From NCBI GenBank assembly GCA_963383645.1, contig OY726557.1, positions 156,613,201-156,677,200 on the forward strand: a stretch of DNA of 64,000 nt. Reading direction: 5' to 3'. The stretch comes from Muscardinus avellanarius (taxonomy: Eukaryota > Chordata > Mammalia > Rodentia > Gliridae). Both the position numbers and the translations under genes were made by a program. This document shows, one piece after another, positions 27,728 to 37,393 of the stretch. Positions within the stretch are counted from its first letter, which is position 1. Each line of letters begins with the position of its first letter. The notes beneath the pieces are model-generated. The model saw nothing but the letters and a program-made list of their open reading frames with translations, was not told the origin of the DNA and ran no database searches.

Positions 27728-27800
27728 TTTTTCCCATTGGTGCATTGTAGTCATATACTTTAATGTAGTATAAGATGGTAGAGTCATTACATACACACAT
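27728..27800 (-). repeat. Short L1 3' end fragment
   Basis: 'ttggtgcattgtagtcatat' and 'taatgtagtataagatgg' repeat the beginning of the larger fragment at 47625 ('ttggtgcattgtagtcatac', 'taatgaggtacaataca'). The T-run at its left end is the poly(A) on the minus strand. Confidence 0.65.
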
Positions 27801-28234
27801 CACTCATTTAGCCTTGTACTTTCAAGGTGTTGTTCTAAACATTGTATGTTTTCTGTTTTATTCCTTTCAACAATCCAATGATGTAACCACATCATTTCTA
27901 GCCTTCTTTTATAGATGAAGAAATTAAAACTCAAGGTTAGTATCTCAATTGCCTCTGTAGAGAAAATTGGAAGATTGCCCAAAAAAACTTCATGATTAAG
28001 ATTAAAATATTTTAATGTAATATTTCTAAAAATTAGAATTAATGCTAATAAATTCGTGATGATCAAAACATGAGAGACAAGATCCAACAGCCATAATAGT
28101 TAAAATAATTTACCAAAATGATACTGTTAGTAAGAGGCAGAGTAAGACCTTGATTCTAAGTAGGTTGATGCCGTAGACTACATGCGCATCTGCCACTTAT
28201 GAACTTCCTGTCAATTAATACCAGTACATGTGTG
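27801..28234. other. Unique and ancient-repeat DNA
   Basis: 27815-27960 has worn words of an old mammalian repeat ('tttcaacaatccaatgatg', 'ttatagatgaagaaattaaa'). The rest is unassigned. Confidence 0.4.
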
Positions 28235-28414
28235 TGCTCATGTCATCGGGATCTAACACAGGGGCTCTCTGCCACTGAGCTGCACCCCTGCCCCTTTTTA
28301 TTGTTATTTTGAGAAAGTATCTTCTTAAGCTACAGTGTACTGGCCTCAAACATGAGATCCTACTGTCTCAGTCTCTCAAGTACTAGCATGACAGGCATAT
28401 GCCACCATGGCCAA
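28235..28414 (-). repeat. Old B1-dID SINE
   Basis: Plus text: 'cactgagctgcacccctgcc' (ID), then 'tgttattttgagaaagtat', then 'tgacaggcatatgccacc' (B1 5' end). High divergence. Confidence 0.8.
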
Positions 28415-28444
28415 CATTGTACCACTGTAAATTTTTTTTGTGTG

Positions 28445-28624
28445 TGGTACTGGGGTTCCTGGAAGCCCTTCTACCTCCGGGCTACACTCCCAGACCTATT
28501 TTTACATTTTTATTTGGAAACAGGGTCTCCTAAGCCAGCGCACACGGCTGGCTTCGAACCTGCGCGATCCTCCTGTCTCTGCCTCCCAAGCGCGGGGATT
28601 ACAAGCGTGCGCCACCACGCTGGA
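28445..28624 (-). repeat. Young hairpin-type B1-dID SINE, copy 3
   Basis: CpG-rich and little diverged. Inverted-repeat arms AAGCCAGC and GCTGGCTT lie at 28532-28539 and 28547-28554 with a 7-nt loop. It ends with 'gtgcgccaccacgc' near 28621. Confidence 0.94.
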
Positions 28625-30104
28625 ACCGGGAAAGGTACAGGCCTAAGAACATCCATCTTTTGAGGCCGTGCTTTGTTGTTCTAAAGTCACTGGAAACTCA
28701 AACAAACAAACAAAAAAACTATAAATAGAAGCAGAAATCCAGATAGGGCATAAATTTCACAGCTTGGTCTTCTATGAGTTTCAGGATGAAAAATGGAAGA
28801 TTTCCAAAGCTTCCCCCAGTTTTTGTCCTGCTGGGAGAATCCTTGGGGGAAAGCCACCCTGCATTTTGGCTGTAGGAATGTGATAATTAGAATCACTTAA
28901 TATAACTGCAGCATACTCTTGGTCCTCCACCTTTGGAGAGATAGATGAAGCATTCCCCTTGCTTATGTCCAATCTGTGCGATTCTGGCAGGCAGGCAGGC
29001 AAGCTGTTTGTCTTGAGGGCTTGTCATTGAGAGCTGGTCACCTAGAATGCCCCGACATGTTTGAGCTGCATTGTTAAACGACATTGGTATTCTCCCAGCA
29101 AAACTCCTCTCCTTCTTGTACCAAATCAGCATTCTGTGAACATGATCTTTCCTTGCCCGAAAACATTGCAAGTTTCTGCTGCCCCCATCACGATCCTTCC
29201 TTGTTTGATACAAAGGAACTCTAAGGAATAGTTCTGGCCAATGTGTTCATGTGTCAGGAAACTGAAGATGTTTTATGTGATATGATGAAGAAAAGGCTGA
29301 AAGGGTTTATGGCTAGCCCCCACATCCCCTCTCTTTAGTTGGAAGGCAGAGGAGGATGGATTTTACACACCTAGAATTCATGCAAGCGAGATGCTATCTG
29401 ATATTTAAGTTAAGTGGGAAATTGTAAAGTTTAACACACATTGAAACAGAACTTTAATTGGCTGGTTGGCCTTCTTCATCAATATATATTTTGATAGCCA
29501 CAGAAATTGCAAGTAAAATACGTCTTAGATTCATCATCTAAATCTAGTGGAGGTAATTTCTAAGATATTACCAAGTGAGTGCCAAATACATTACCATTTT
29601 TTGTTACTGGTAGCAATATGTGATGGCTGTCTTTCATCTTTTGGGTAAAAATATTTTTTTCAATAATTTACTCTCAAAATATGTACTGAGCACCTGTCAA
29701 CTGAAAATTTTGAAGGATGATGATACAGCTTAGCTATAGCCTCTGCCTTCAGGAGCTTTTAGATTGCTAAAAAGATATGTAACTGAGAACTATACTGCAA
29801 AGTATGAGACTCAAAAGAAAAAAATAGGAATACTTCCAATGTTCAGAGATGGAGAGATACATGTCAGCGCAGCCAGATCGACTGGAAGGATAAAGCTAGA
29901 TGAAATAACGCTTTATACAAGGCAAAGAGAGAAGCTGAGGAAGGAAGGATAGAGCATGTTCTGAAAAAAGAAACTGTCCTGTTAGGCTGGAAAGAAGCAG
30001 AAATCAGGTGAGGGAGTTTGGCTACATTCAGTAAGCACTAGAGACCCAGTGAAGGTTTGGGGTCTTATCAGCAATGGAATGGAAGTAAAGGTGTTCTTTA
30101 AAAC
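28625..30104. other. Unique noncoding DNA with L2-like relic
   Basis: An L2-like series is seen at 29660-29790 ('tgtactgagcacctgtcaac', 'cctctgccttcaggagc'). The remainder is unassigned. Confidence 0.4.
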
Positions 30105-30612
30105 TATGCTCTCAAACTTTACTATGAATTCAACTCACTGAGGGGGTTTGTTACAGTGAAGATATAGATTTAGTAGATGTGTTAGTCAGCTTTCAGTGGC
30201 TATAACAAATGCCCGAGATAACCAACTTATAAAGAGAAAAGGTTTCTTTTTCCTCACAGTTTTGGAGATTTTATTGTACAATCAGTTGACCCCATTGCTT
30301 TGGGCCCGTGCTGACAGGCCATGGTTGGAGTCTCTGGCAGGGTAAATATCTCCCCTCATGGTTGGGAACCAACGGAGAAGGGGAGAAGAAGGGACACACT
30401 ATCCTCTTCAGGGGCACACCCAGGGAACTAAATGACCTCTCACTAGTGCTACCACTTCCAATAGCACCACAGGCTGCTGATTAAGCCTGTATCATGGGAC
30501 TTTGGGAGACCATTGCAGTAGCTCCAGGGGAGAGCCTGAAAGTCTGCATGTCTGAGAAGCTCCCAGGTGCTGCTGGTGCTGCTGAACTGCAGAGCACACT
30601 TTAAGCAAGGAG
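30105..30612 (+). repeat. MER5-type hAT element split by a MaLR LTR
   Basis: Left part 30105-30177 ('tatgctctcaaactttactatg'-like start, shown here from 30103) and right part 30518-30612 ('gaaagtctgcatgtctgag', 'gctcccaggtgctgctgg', 'gagcacactttaagcaagg'). An LTR lies between them. Confidence 0.6.
30178..30517 (-). repeat. MaLR-type solo LTR
   Basis: A 340-bp element with TG...CA ends. It starts 'tgtgttagtcagctttcag' and has 'ggctataacaaatgcccgag', 'tcctcacagttttggag' and 'accacttccaatagcacc', the inverted order of MST/MLT-type ERVL-MaLR LTRs. Flanking gtaga / gtagc at 30173-30177 and 30518-30522 fits a 5-bp TSD with one change. No internal retroviral genes are present. Confidence 0.75.
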
Positions 30613-30640
30613 GCTTTAGAAATGTTTTTTTTATAGGACT

Positions 30641-30712
30641 GGAATGGGGAATAGCTCAGTGTTACTGCACTTTTCTAGCATTCACAAGGCCTTGGGTTTT
30701 ATCCTCAGTGGA
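30641..30712 (+). repeat. ID SINE monomer
   Basis: 'ggaatggggaatagctcagt' (box A), 'ctagcattcacaaggcctt', 'gggttttatcctcagtgg' (worn box B), then a purine-rich tail to about 30755. Confidence 0.85.
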
Positions 30713-30755
30713 ACAGAGGGAAAGAGGGAGGGAGGGAATGGAGGGAAGGATTTTA

Positions 30756-30999
30756 TAAAGGGAAATAAAATAAAGAGGCGTGGTAGAGGCCTGGAGACTC
30801 TGAGGCAGGGGCAGTGGTCTAACAGGTCTGAATTAGTGTAATGGCCATAAGGACAGAGAAGAAGAGCATCTGGTGGCAGTCAGATTTTCAGGGCATGACT
30901 GCCGTGTTAAGTAGGGTGAGGGAGAGTAGGCCCATTATGAATGATTCTAGGGCCTCGGGCTCTGGGTGTGGGTGTCCTGAGCACATCTCTGGCCTAATA
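30756..30999. other. Unique noncoding DNA
   Basis: Nothing is recognised. Confidence 0.4.
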
Positions 31000-31360
31000 T
31001 TCTTGTCATCCTAAACACTTACCGTTCCTAGAGTTGCCAGGCTGTCTGCTAAGCTGTTCCTGATTCTGCAAGAAATGCTGACATCTGTCCATCCCCTTAC
31101 AGAATAACTCCTATGCAATCCTTGGGCGTGAACTCAAAAGCTGCCTTTTCCCAGTGCCCTCACCCACTTCTGCCCCCAAACTGGCTTAAGTACTCATCCT
31201 GGTGCTTCCATGACATCTTACATCTCAAATCAATGCACGGTATAATCGGGTACCTCATTATATACTTGTCATTGACTCTGAGTTTCTTGAGATCACAGAT
31301 TATCTTTTTAAGCTTGTGACCCCATGATTCCCATATAATAGAGACTTAATAAATGTCTGA
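31000..31360 (+). repeat. L2 3' fragment
   Basis: Long run of L2-style phrases: 'ctcaaaagctgccttttccc', 'catgacatcttacatctc', 'gagtttcttgagatcacag', ending 'gagacttaataaatgtctg'. No open frame. Confidence 0.6.
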
Positions 31361-31995
31361 TAAATGAAATGTTTGAGTCAGGAGGAAGAGCTAAGTTTTA
31401 TTTCTATTTTATTTATTATACATTTAGTTTTGCTGTGGTGGCAATGTGTTTGGGTTTGGGCATTGTTTACAAAATAGTGAAGTAAAAAGAAAGGTGTTTA
31501 GACACTGGATTTAACTTAGTTTGGCCCACAGTCATTCTGAAGTGCAGAACATCCAGGTGAAGATGTGCAACAAGTAGTTAGTGGTTTTGGAGAACAAACA
31601 ACTTAGAAGACAATTTGCAGCTGGCTGCAGTGACCTAGAAATCCTATGTATAGTAGTGACAGAAACCCAGTGGAAGATCAAATACAGATAGAGAGAGCAC
31701 TAGAGAGACAGACAGACCCAGGGAGAGACGGAGGGAGAGAGAGCTCAGCATAGAGAAGAGATGAGAGTAAGAGGACGAAAGCCAGCAGAGACAGGCTGAG
31801 GACAACTTTGTCTTTCACATTTGAAGATCTTCTGTGATGTCCACAATAAAGCATAGCATCATGCTTGGCACTGTGGGAGGACAGGGTTAGTCAAGGAGGG
31901 CTACGGACGCCTTCCAGAAAGATCTGGCTCGAGGTGCCTAGCTCATCCTAGCCTTCTCAGGCCTGTGAGACTAAAGATGCAAAAATCAACCTCAC
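31361..31995. other. Unique DNA with purine-rich patch
   Basis: GA-rich imperfect repeats at 31688-31745 ('gatagagagagcactagag', 'gagacggagggagagag'). Confidence 0.5.
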
Positions 31996-32194
31996 AGCTG
32001 GGTGTGGTGGCGCACACTTGTAATCCCAGTATACAGTAGGCTGAGGTAGGATGATCACAGGTTCGTGCGTGGCCAGCCTCAGCTATTTAGTGAGGCTCTC
32101 TGCAACTTAGTGAGACCCTGTTTCAAAATAAAGAATAAAAAATAGGGCAGGGGGTGTAGCTCAGAGGTTGAATGCCCCTGGGTTCCATCCCCAG

Positions 32195-32196
<2 letters not shown>
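31996..32196 (+). repeat. B1-dID SINE
   Basis: Good copy: 'agctgggtgtggtggcgcac', 'gagaccctgtttcaaaataa', 'gggggtgtagctcagaggtt', 'gggttccatccccagg'. Followed by a (CA)n tail. Confidence 0.95.

Positions 32197-32232
<36 letters not shown>
32197..32232. repeat. (CA)n microsatellite
   Basis: About 18 CA units at the SINE 3' end, replacing the usual A-tail. Confidence 0.97.
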
Positions 32233-32234
<2 letters not shown>

Positions 32235-33785
32235 TGTTAGATAGACTTAAACTTGGTCCCAGCTCTTTTCAAACCACTTAAGATAATCTAATGACACTCT
32301 TCTGGCTAGAAGATGTTTTTCTGCTTCAAATCTGACCCCCAACGGTTAACAAGAGCAATACATTAAACAGAAATAAATATTCAACTGTAGGATGGTATGC
32401 ACCCCCAAACCCTAATATGGATCGGCGCCCACAAGGCCTTCAGCAAAAACGATTGCATCTAGACTTTTTCCCCCTGTTGCCCAGCGCCACATTTTAACAG
32501 ACTTCTATTGTGATTTCCCCATTCAGTTCTCTCAGAGGGTGACATTTTGCCCTCAAATTCATATGCATAGTTGCTCTTAGAGACTTTCTGAGCTACATTC
32601 CTAACAAAATCAGACCTTCTGTTTTATCTGAAACAACCCTCCAAAGAAAATCGTTGGATATGAATGAACAGAACAATTCTTTATGTCCCTGGGAGACAGG
32701 CAGACAAAACCCAATAAAACCGAAGAAAGAAAGAGACATGGCAATGATTTGTTTTTCATAATTACTTATTCAGAATAGAAAGGAACAGGGGAAGAAGGTT
32801 CCTTTTAACATGTCTGGACGTGACGGATGAGGTGTGCTCATCGTGTGCGTGCAGGAGAGATGAATGCACCGGCAGTCTTGTTGGAGGAGAGGCCTCGGCG
32901 TTGGACGAAGATATATTTCTATCTGGAATGCTAGAGATAAACACCCGGCGTTTTACTCCTTGTTTTCATTATGCTTAAAGCCCCTCGCAGTTCTTTCATA
33001 GTGTCAGATGATGTGACTAGCATGCAGCAGACCCTTCTTTTCTATGTCCACTGGCAAAAACAATCCCCATTTTGAGACATACAATAGGGGTACCCCAAAA
33101 CGTGTTTTTTTTTTCTAAGAATACCCCCCAGAATGTGTGTGCAATAGATTCAGAAAGCATACAGGAGTGCAAGAAAACTATGTCACCTCCAAGTTTATTT
33201 TTCCTTCCTTGCAGCCAGTCTGTTTTGGTGCAATAGGTGCTCAAGAATGGTTCTAGCAAGAGATCAAGAGAAAGAAAGGGAAAAGGAAGTTTCTTACTAC
33301 ATTGGATTTTTTTTGTTCTTTTATGTGGGAAGGATAAACAAACAAACAAAAATTCTACCTAAAACTCAAAGAATCTGCTGATGAAAAACTTGAATCCCTA
33401 AATTTCTGACTTGAGCAATAAATCAGATCTGTGATTGTTGAAAACAAAGAAGCTAACAACATGATTTTTTTGTATATCTGGTGAAGGGAGGGTCCAATGC
33501 ATCATGAATCATTTTCTAAGACTTATGAATTCAAAGATAAAGAATTAAAAAGTGGTAAGTACAGGAGGTATAAAAAAGGGTTATGACATAAACTTTTATG
33601 CCTCCATGTTATAGTAATATGAGGGCCTAGATTTTATCTTAAGCCATGTGAATACAAAAATTAAAATTTGTAAAAAATTTGGACCCCTGGGAATTGATAG
33701 TCTACATCCTTTACTTTCATAGGAAAGGGAGTACTGACAAAAATATATATATACACCATATATAATATCAATTTTTCAGCTGTAT
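32233..33785. other. Repeat-free block, possible conserved noncoding element
   Basis: About 1.5 kb with no SINE or LINE. 32390-33000 has dense AT-hook and homeobox-like words and isolated CpGs ('tatggatcggcgcccacaag', 'aattcatatgcatag'). No ORF has coding character. Function is inferred only. Confidence 0.3.
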
Positions 33786-33990
33786 GCTGGACATGGTGAT
33801 ACATGCCTGTAATCCCAGTACCTGGAAGGTTGAGATAGGGTAATCACAATTTTTAAGCCAGGTCTCAGCATCTTAGCAAGACCCTCAGCAATTTAGTAAG
33901 ATGATGTTTCAAAATAAAAATATAAAATGGGGTTGGAATTAAACTTAAAGGTAGAATGCCTTCAGGTTCAATCTCCAATACAAAAAAAAA
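33786..33990 (+). repeat. Old B1-dID SINE
   Basis: 'gctggacatggtgatacatg', 'gatgtttcaaaataaaaata', 'ggaattaaacttaaaggtag', 'aggttcaatctccaatac', A9. Confidence 0.88.
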
Positions 33991-34028
33991 TTATCATCAA
34001 TGAGCAAAAATTATCATCAATGAGCAAG
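33991..34028. repeat. 20-bp tandem duplication after SINE tail
   Basis: 'ttatcatcaatgagcaa' occurs at 33991 and again at 34011. The A-rich end of the first unit resembles the SINE tail. Confidence 0.9.
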
Positions 34029-34586
34029 GTTCTATGAGTTTAACATTATACCCTCAGTGAATGTAGTACTCTTAGGTGAATATTCTACAAATGGTTTTCT
34101 TTTTTAATAAAGAAATAATGAGTAAGAAATGATGCTACCCTGAAGTAACTCAGAGGTTGAATTCAAGTCTCTTAGTCCCCAGGGAACCAGTCTCATTATG
34201 AGCAGAGTGTGCCAAGACATGTTAGTCTAGTCACATTTTTCTTAGAGCTGCCAATTGCATCTTTTAACCTTTAAAGGAAAATGTAACCAATAGCATTTCA
34301 AATATGGAACAATTTCTCTTCTACAAACACAAGCTATCAACAGCTGATGGATGTGGAAACTTCAGGTTTGGAGGACGCAACCCTGCATCACTGTAGTAGT
34401 TGAAAAGTCCCCAGTACATGAAGAAGCATGCCCCCAATTTTTGTGTGCCATTCACTAAGTACCACCTCACAGCAAGTACTAGCTCAAAGTACTTTACACG
34501 TGAATCTCCTCTAATCCTTAAAGTAGCATTATGCTATAGTTTTGTCCATCATCCCGGTGAAGACACAGAGGGTCAAAAAAATTGAT
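34029..34586. other. Unique DNA with ancient repeat piece
   Basis: 34475-34580 has old-repeat phrases ('caaagtactttacacgtg', 'ctcctctaatccttaaag', 'gtgaagacacagaggg'). The rest is unassigned. Confidence 0.4.
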
Positions 34587-34599
34587 ATTAATCAACAGA

Positions 34600-34815
34600 G
34601 CTGGGCATGGTGGCACACGCTTGTAATCCCAGCATTCAGGAGGCTGAGACTGGAGGATCGCGGTTCGAGGACAGCCTCAGCTACTATTTAGTGAGGCCCT
34701 CTGCAACTTAGTGAGATCCTGTTTCAAAATAAAGAATAAAAAATAAAATAGGGCAGGGGGTGTAGCTCAGAGGTCGAATGCCCCTGGGTTCTATCCTGAG
34801 AACCACAAAAAAAAA
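34600..34815 (+). repeat. B1-dID SINE with perfect TSD
   Basis: Full dimer. A 13-bp direct repeat, 'attaatcaacaga', sits at 34587-34599 and 34816-34828. Box A and box B regions are recognisable in both halves. Confidence 0.96.
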
Positions 34816-34931
34816 ATTAATCAACAGAATCACATAGATATAGATGGCAGGTGATACAATTTAAATTTGATCTTAGTCCTATTTGATTATTCTATGGTTT
34901 GTCCTCCGTCCTGCCTCTCAGATTCACTATT

Positions 34932-35138
34932 TTTTTTTCCCGGTACTGGGGATAGAACCCAGGGGCATTCTACCTCTGAGCTACACCCCCCAACCCTATT
35001 TTTATTCTTTATTTCAAAACAGGGTCTCACTGAGTTGCAAAGGGCCTCATTAAGTAGTTGAGACTGTCCACAAACCATGATCCCGCTGTCTTAGTCTCCC
35101 AAATGCTGGGATTACCAGCGTGCGCCACCACGCCCGGT
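34932..35138 (-). repeat. B1-dID SINE with perfect TSD, inverted to its neighbour
   Basis: Full dimer on the minus strand. A 14-bp direct repeat, 'tcagattcactatt', lies at 34918-34931 and 35139-35152. It faces the plus-strand SINE at 34600 about 115 bp away. Confidence 0.96.
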
Positions 35139-35152
35139 TCAGATTCACTATT

Positions 35153-35379
35153 AATAGTACTATTGGATACAATGCTTCATAATCATTTAACCATGAGCAA
35201 GTACTTAGCACATAGAGCCAGACTGTTCTTGAGCCTGGTTTCCAGTTTTCTCTCATCAAATCCTACCAGGTCCTATAGTCTGGCTGAAGATCGCAAGAGA
35301 TGGAATTCTCCAAAATAAACACGTGTAGCCACCTTTAAGTTGTTAAACTTCTGTTACTGGTAATTTTAAAAATTATAAC
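35153..35379. other. Unique noncoding DNA
   Basis: Nothing is recognised. Confidence 0.4.
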
Positions 35380-35587
35380 CCACCAGGTGTAGTGGCACAC
35401 TTCTGTAATCCCAGTACTTGGGAAGCTGACAAAAGGATCACGGGTTCGAGACCAGCCTCAGCAATTTCGCTAGACTCTTAGCAACCTAGTGAGACTCTGT
35501 TTCAAAATAAAATAATAAAATATGACTGGCAGTGTAGCTCAGAGATGGAAGTCTCCTAGATTCAATCCCCAGTACCACAAAAAAGAA
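35380..35587 (+). repeat. B1-dID SINE with perfect TSD
   Basis: Full dimer. A 12-bp direct repeat, 'aaaaattataac', lies at 35368-35379 and 35588-35599. The B1 half keeps 'cgggttcgagaccagcctc'. Confidence 0.95.
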
Positions 35588-35599
35588 AAAAATTATAAC

Positions 35600-36305
35600 G
35601 TATTGGTGTACCTATGTAGCACATTGATTAGAATATGTAAACTTCTCTCTTCCCTTAGGAATTAAGAAAGTGGATGGAAAAGCAGCCATATTTTATGTGA
35701 TCATACTGCATGTTACCATGTCTCTGTGTGGAAAATGATTCTAATGATCATCCTTTTCCATTTACAGATAAGTATACAATTATTAAAAATCACGTACATA
35801 TCATGATTTTATCAAGAGAGTCCCTTTTATAGACCAAGGGACTAAGCATTAGAGGGATTATAGCAAAAAGGAACAGGTTATTTTGCTAATACAAGGAAGA
35901 GACAAGACCAGAACCCATATGTCTTAACTCCTAGTGTTCCTTCCACTGTGCCAGGCAGTTAAAAATTCCCAGCTTTATCATGTGCTTCTCATCTTTTCCC
36001 CCAAAACTCACAAGGCAGCACGATGTTATCTAGCCTATCACTGTAAATATTTTAACATTTCAATGAGGAGAAGGAGTAAAGACAAAAAAATGTTTCTGTA
36101 GAGATTTTTGCAGAGATAGGGAGAGTTCTTGGTCTCCTTCCAAAATCTTGAGCACTTAATGAGACTATTGTCCACAAGTTGGTGCAGGGTTTAGCAATGA
36201 GATGGTAGCTGTTTGGCTGCTCTTGGTCTTCCTCAAGGTCTCCAGAGAGAAAACAGGAAACGGGGCTGGGTTCTGACAGACGCTGAATTCCTATCCTGGC
36301 CCTAA
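35600..36305. other. Unique DNA with ancient repeat piece
   Basis: 35830-35985 has worn old-repeat phrases ('agagacaagaccagaaccc', 'ccttccactgtgccaggc'). The rest is unassigned. Confidence 0.4.
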
Positions 36306-36490
36306 ATAAAGCAGAGCATCTTTGAGCTCTAGTTTTACCATCTTTAAACTCAGGATAACAATTCCCACTTTGGTCAACATACAAACTTGTTCTTAAGAAC
36401 CTTATGGGGAAATATTTGTGAAACATCCTTGAAAATCATTTGCACTAAGTGCCACACAAATGCAAGGAATTATGATTAATATTATTTATG
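36306..36490 (+). repeat. MIR fragment
   Basis: 'ctttgagctctagttttacc', 'aaactcaggataacaattcc', 'cactaagtgccacacaaatg', 'attatgattaatattattta' follow the MIR 3' half. Confidence 0.6.
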
Positions 36491-36921
36491 GATCACAGAG
36501 ATTCCTTAGCACTGAGGACATGCTGGAATCAGAAGAATGTCTTACACTGGAAGTTATGAGAGAAGACTTTGCTCCAAATTACACTTCACTTCCCCCCAGT
36601 CATTTCCTAAAATCAAAAATAGGAGAAGATGTGCACAGGTCTTGCATAAGAGTGAAATGAAATGTCTGTGAAGCACCTTGAATAGTACTTGATATATGGC
36701 TGGCTCCCTTTTCAAAACTGCCTGGGGTGAAACCTGTGTCTCATCAAAGAGTTGATCAGGTGATTCCAATAAGCTAACAAGTATTATTATTTGTACTCTT
36801 TCTGTTATTCTCAACCTATATGTTTTTTCCTATGACCCCACATGAAAATAGAGGAATTCATCAAACAATAAGATCTATGACCCCTTTCTCCTAAAATTAT
36901 TTATATGGGGGAGGGGTTCTA
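36491..36921. other. Unique noncoding DNA
   Basis: Nothing is recognised. Confidence 0.4.
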
Positions 36922-37295
36922 TGTTAGCCATCTTCCTAACACTAAAACAAATAGCCAAGATAATCAATTAATAAAGAGAAAAGGTTTATTTCTGTCCACA
37001 GTTTTAGAAGCTTCAGTCCATGTTCAGGTGAGCCCACTGCTTTTAGACCTCTGGTTGGATATGCTGAATGACAATGGTAGGCCACATGTAACAGGGCAAA
37101 ACCATCGCCTGATGGCCAGAAAGCAAAAGAGAGAGAGAAGAAAGCAGAGCCGCCCCACAATCTCCCTTGAGGATGCACTCCCAGTGACCCAAAGGCCTAC
37201 CATCAGGCCCCATCTCTTGAAGGTCCCCCGTACCTCAAACAGTCTCAAGTTGAGAATCAAGCCTCTAATATCTGGGACTTTGAGGGGACACTCTA
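36922..37295 (-). repeat. MaLR-type solo LTR, second copy
   Basis: Same family as the LTR at 30178: 'aataaagagaaaaggtttat', 'tccacagttttagaagctt', 'ctgatggccagaaagc', 'ctttgaggggacact'. It is older and lacks the clean ends. The 137-aa ORF across it is incidental. Confidence 0.7.
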
Positions 37296-37309
37296 GGTAT
37301 TTATGTGTG

Positions 37310-37393
37310 AGTATGTGATGCTGGAGATCAAATCCAGGGCTCTGCACATGCCAGGCAAGTGCTCTACCACTGAGCCAGATCCCCAGCCTCAAA
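37310..37393 (-). repeat. ID SINE monomer
   Basis: Reverse complement of a good ID: 'gatgctggagatcaaatcc' (box B side), 'gcacatgccaggcaagtgc', 'ctctaccactgagccagatc' (box A side). Close to the ancestral tRNA-Ala-derived form. Confidence 0.9.

Noticed and set aside
36905..37318. 137-aa ORF that might be a retroviral remnant
   Set aside because: It lies within a noncoding MaLR LTR and has no gag, pol or env feature.
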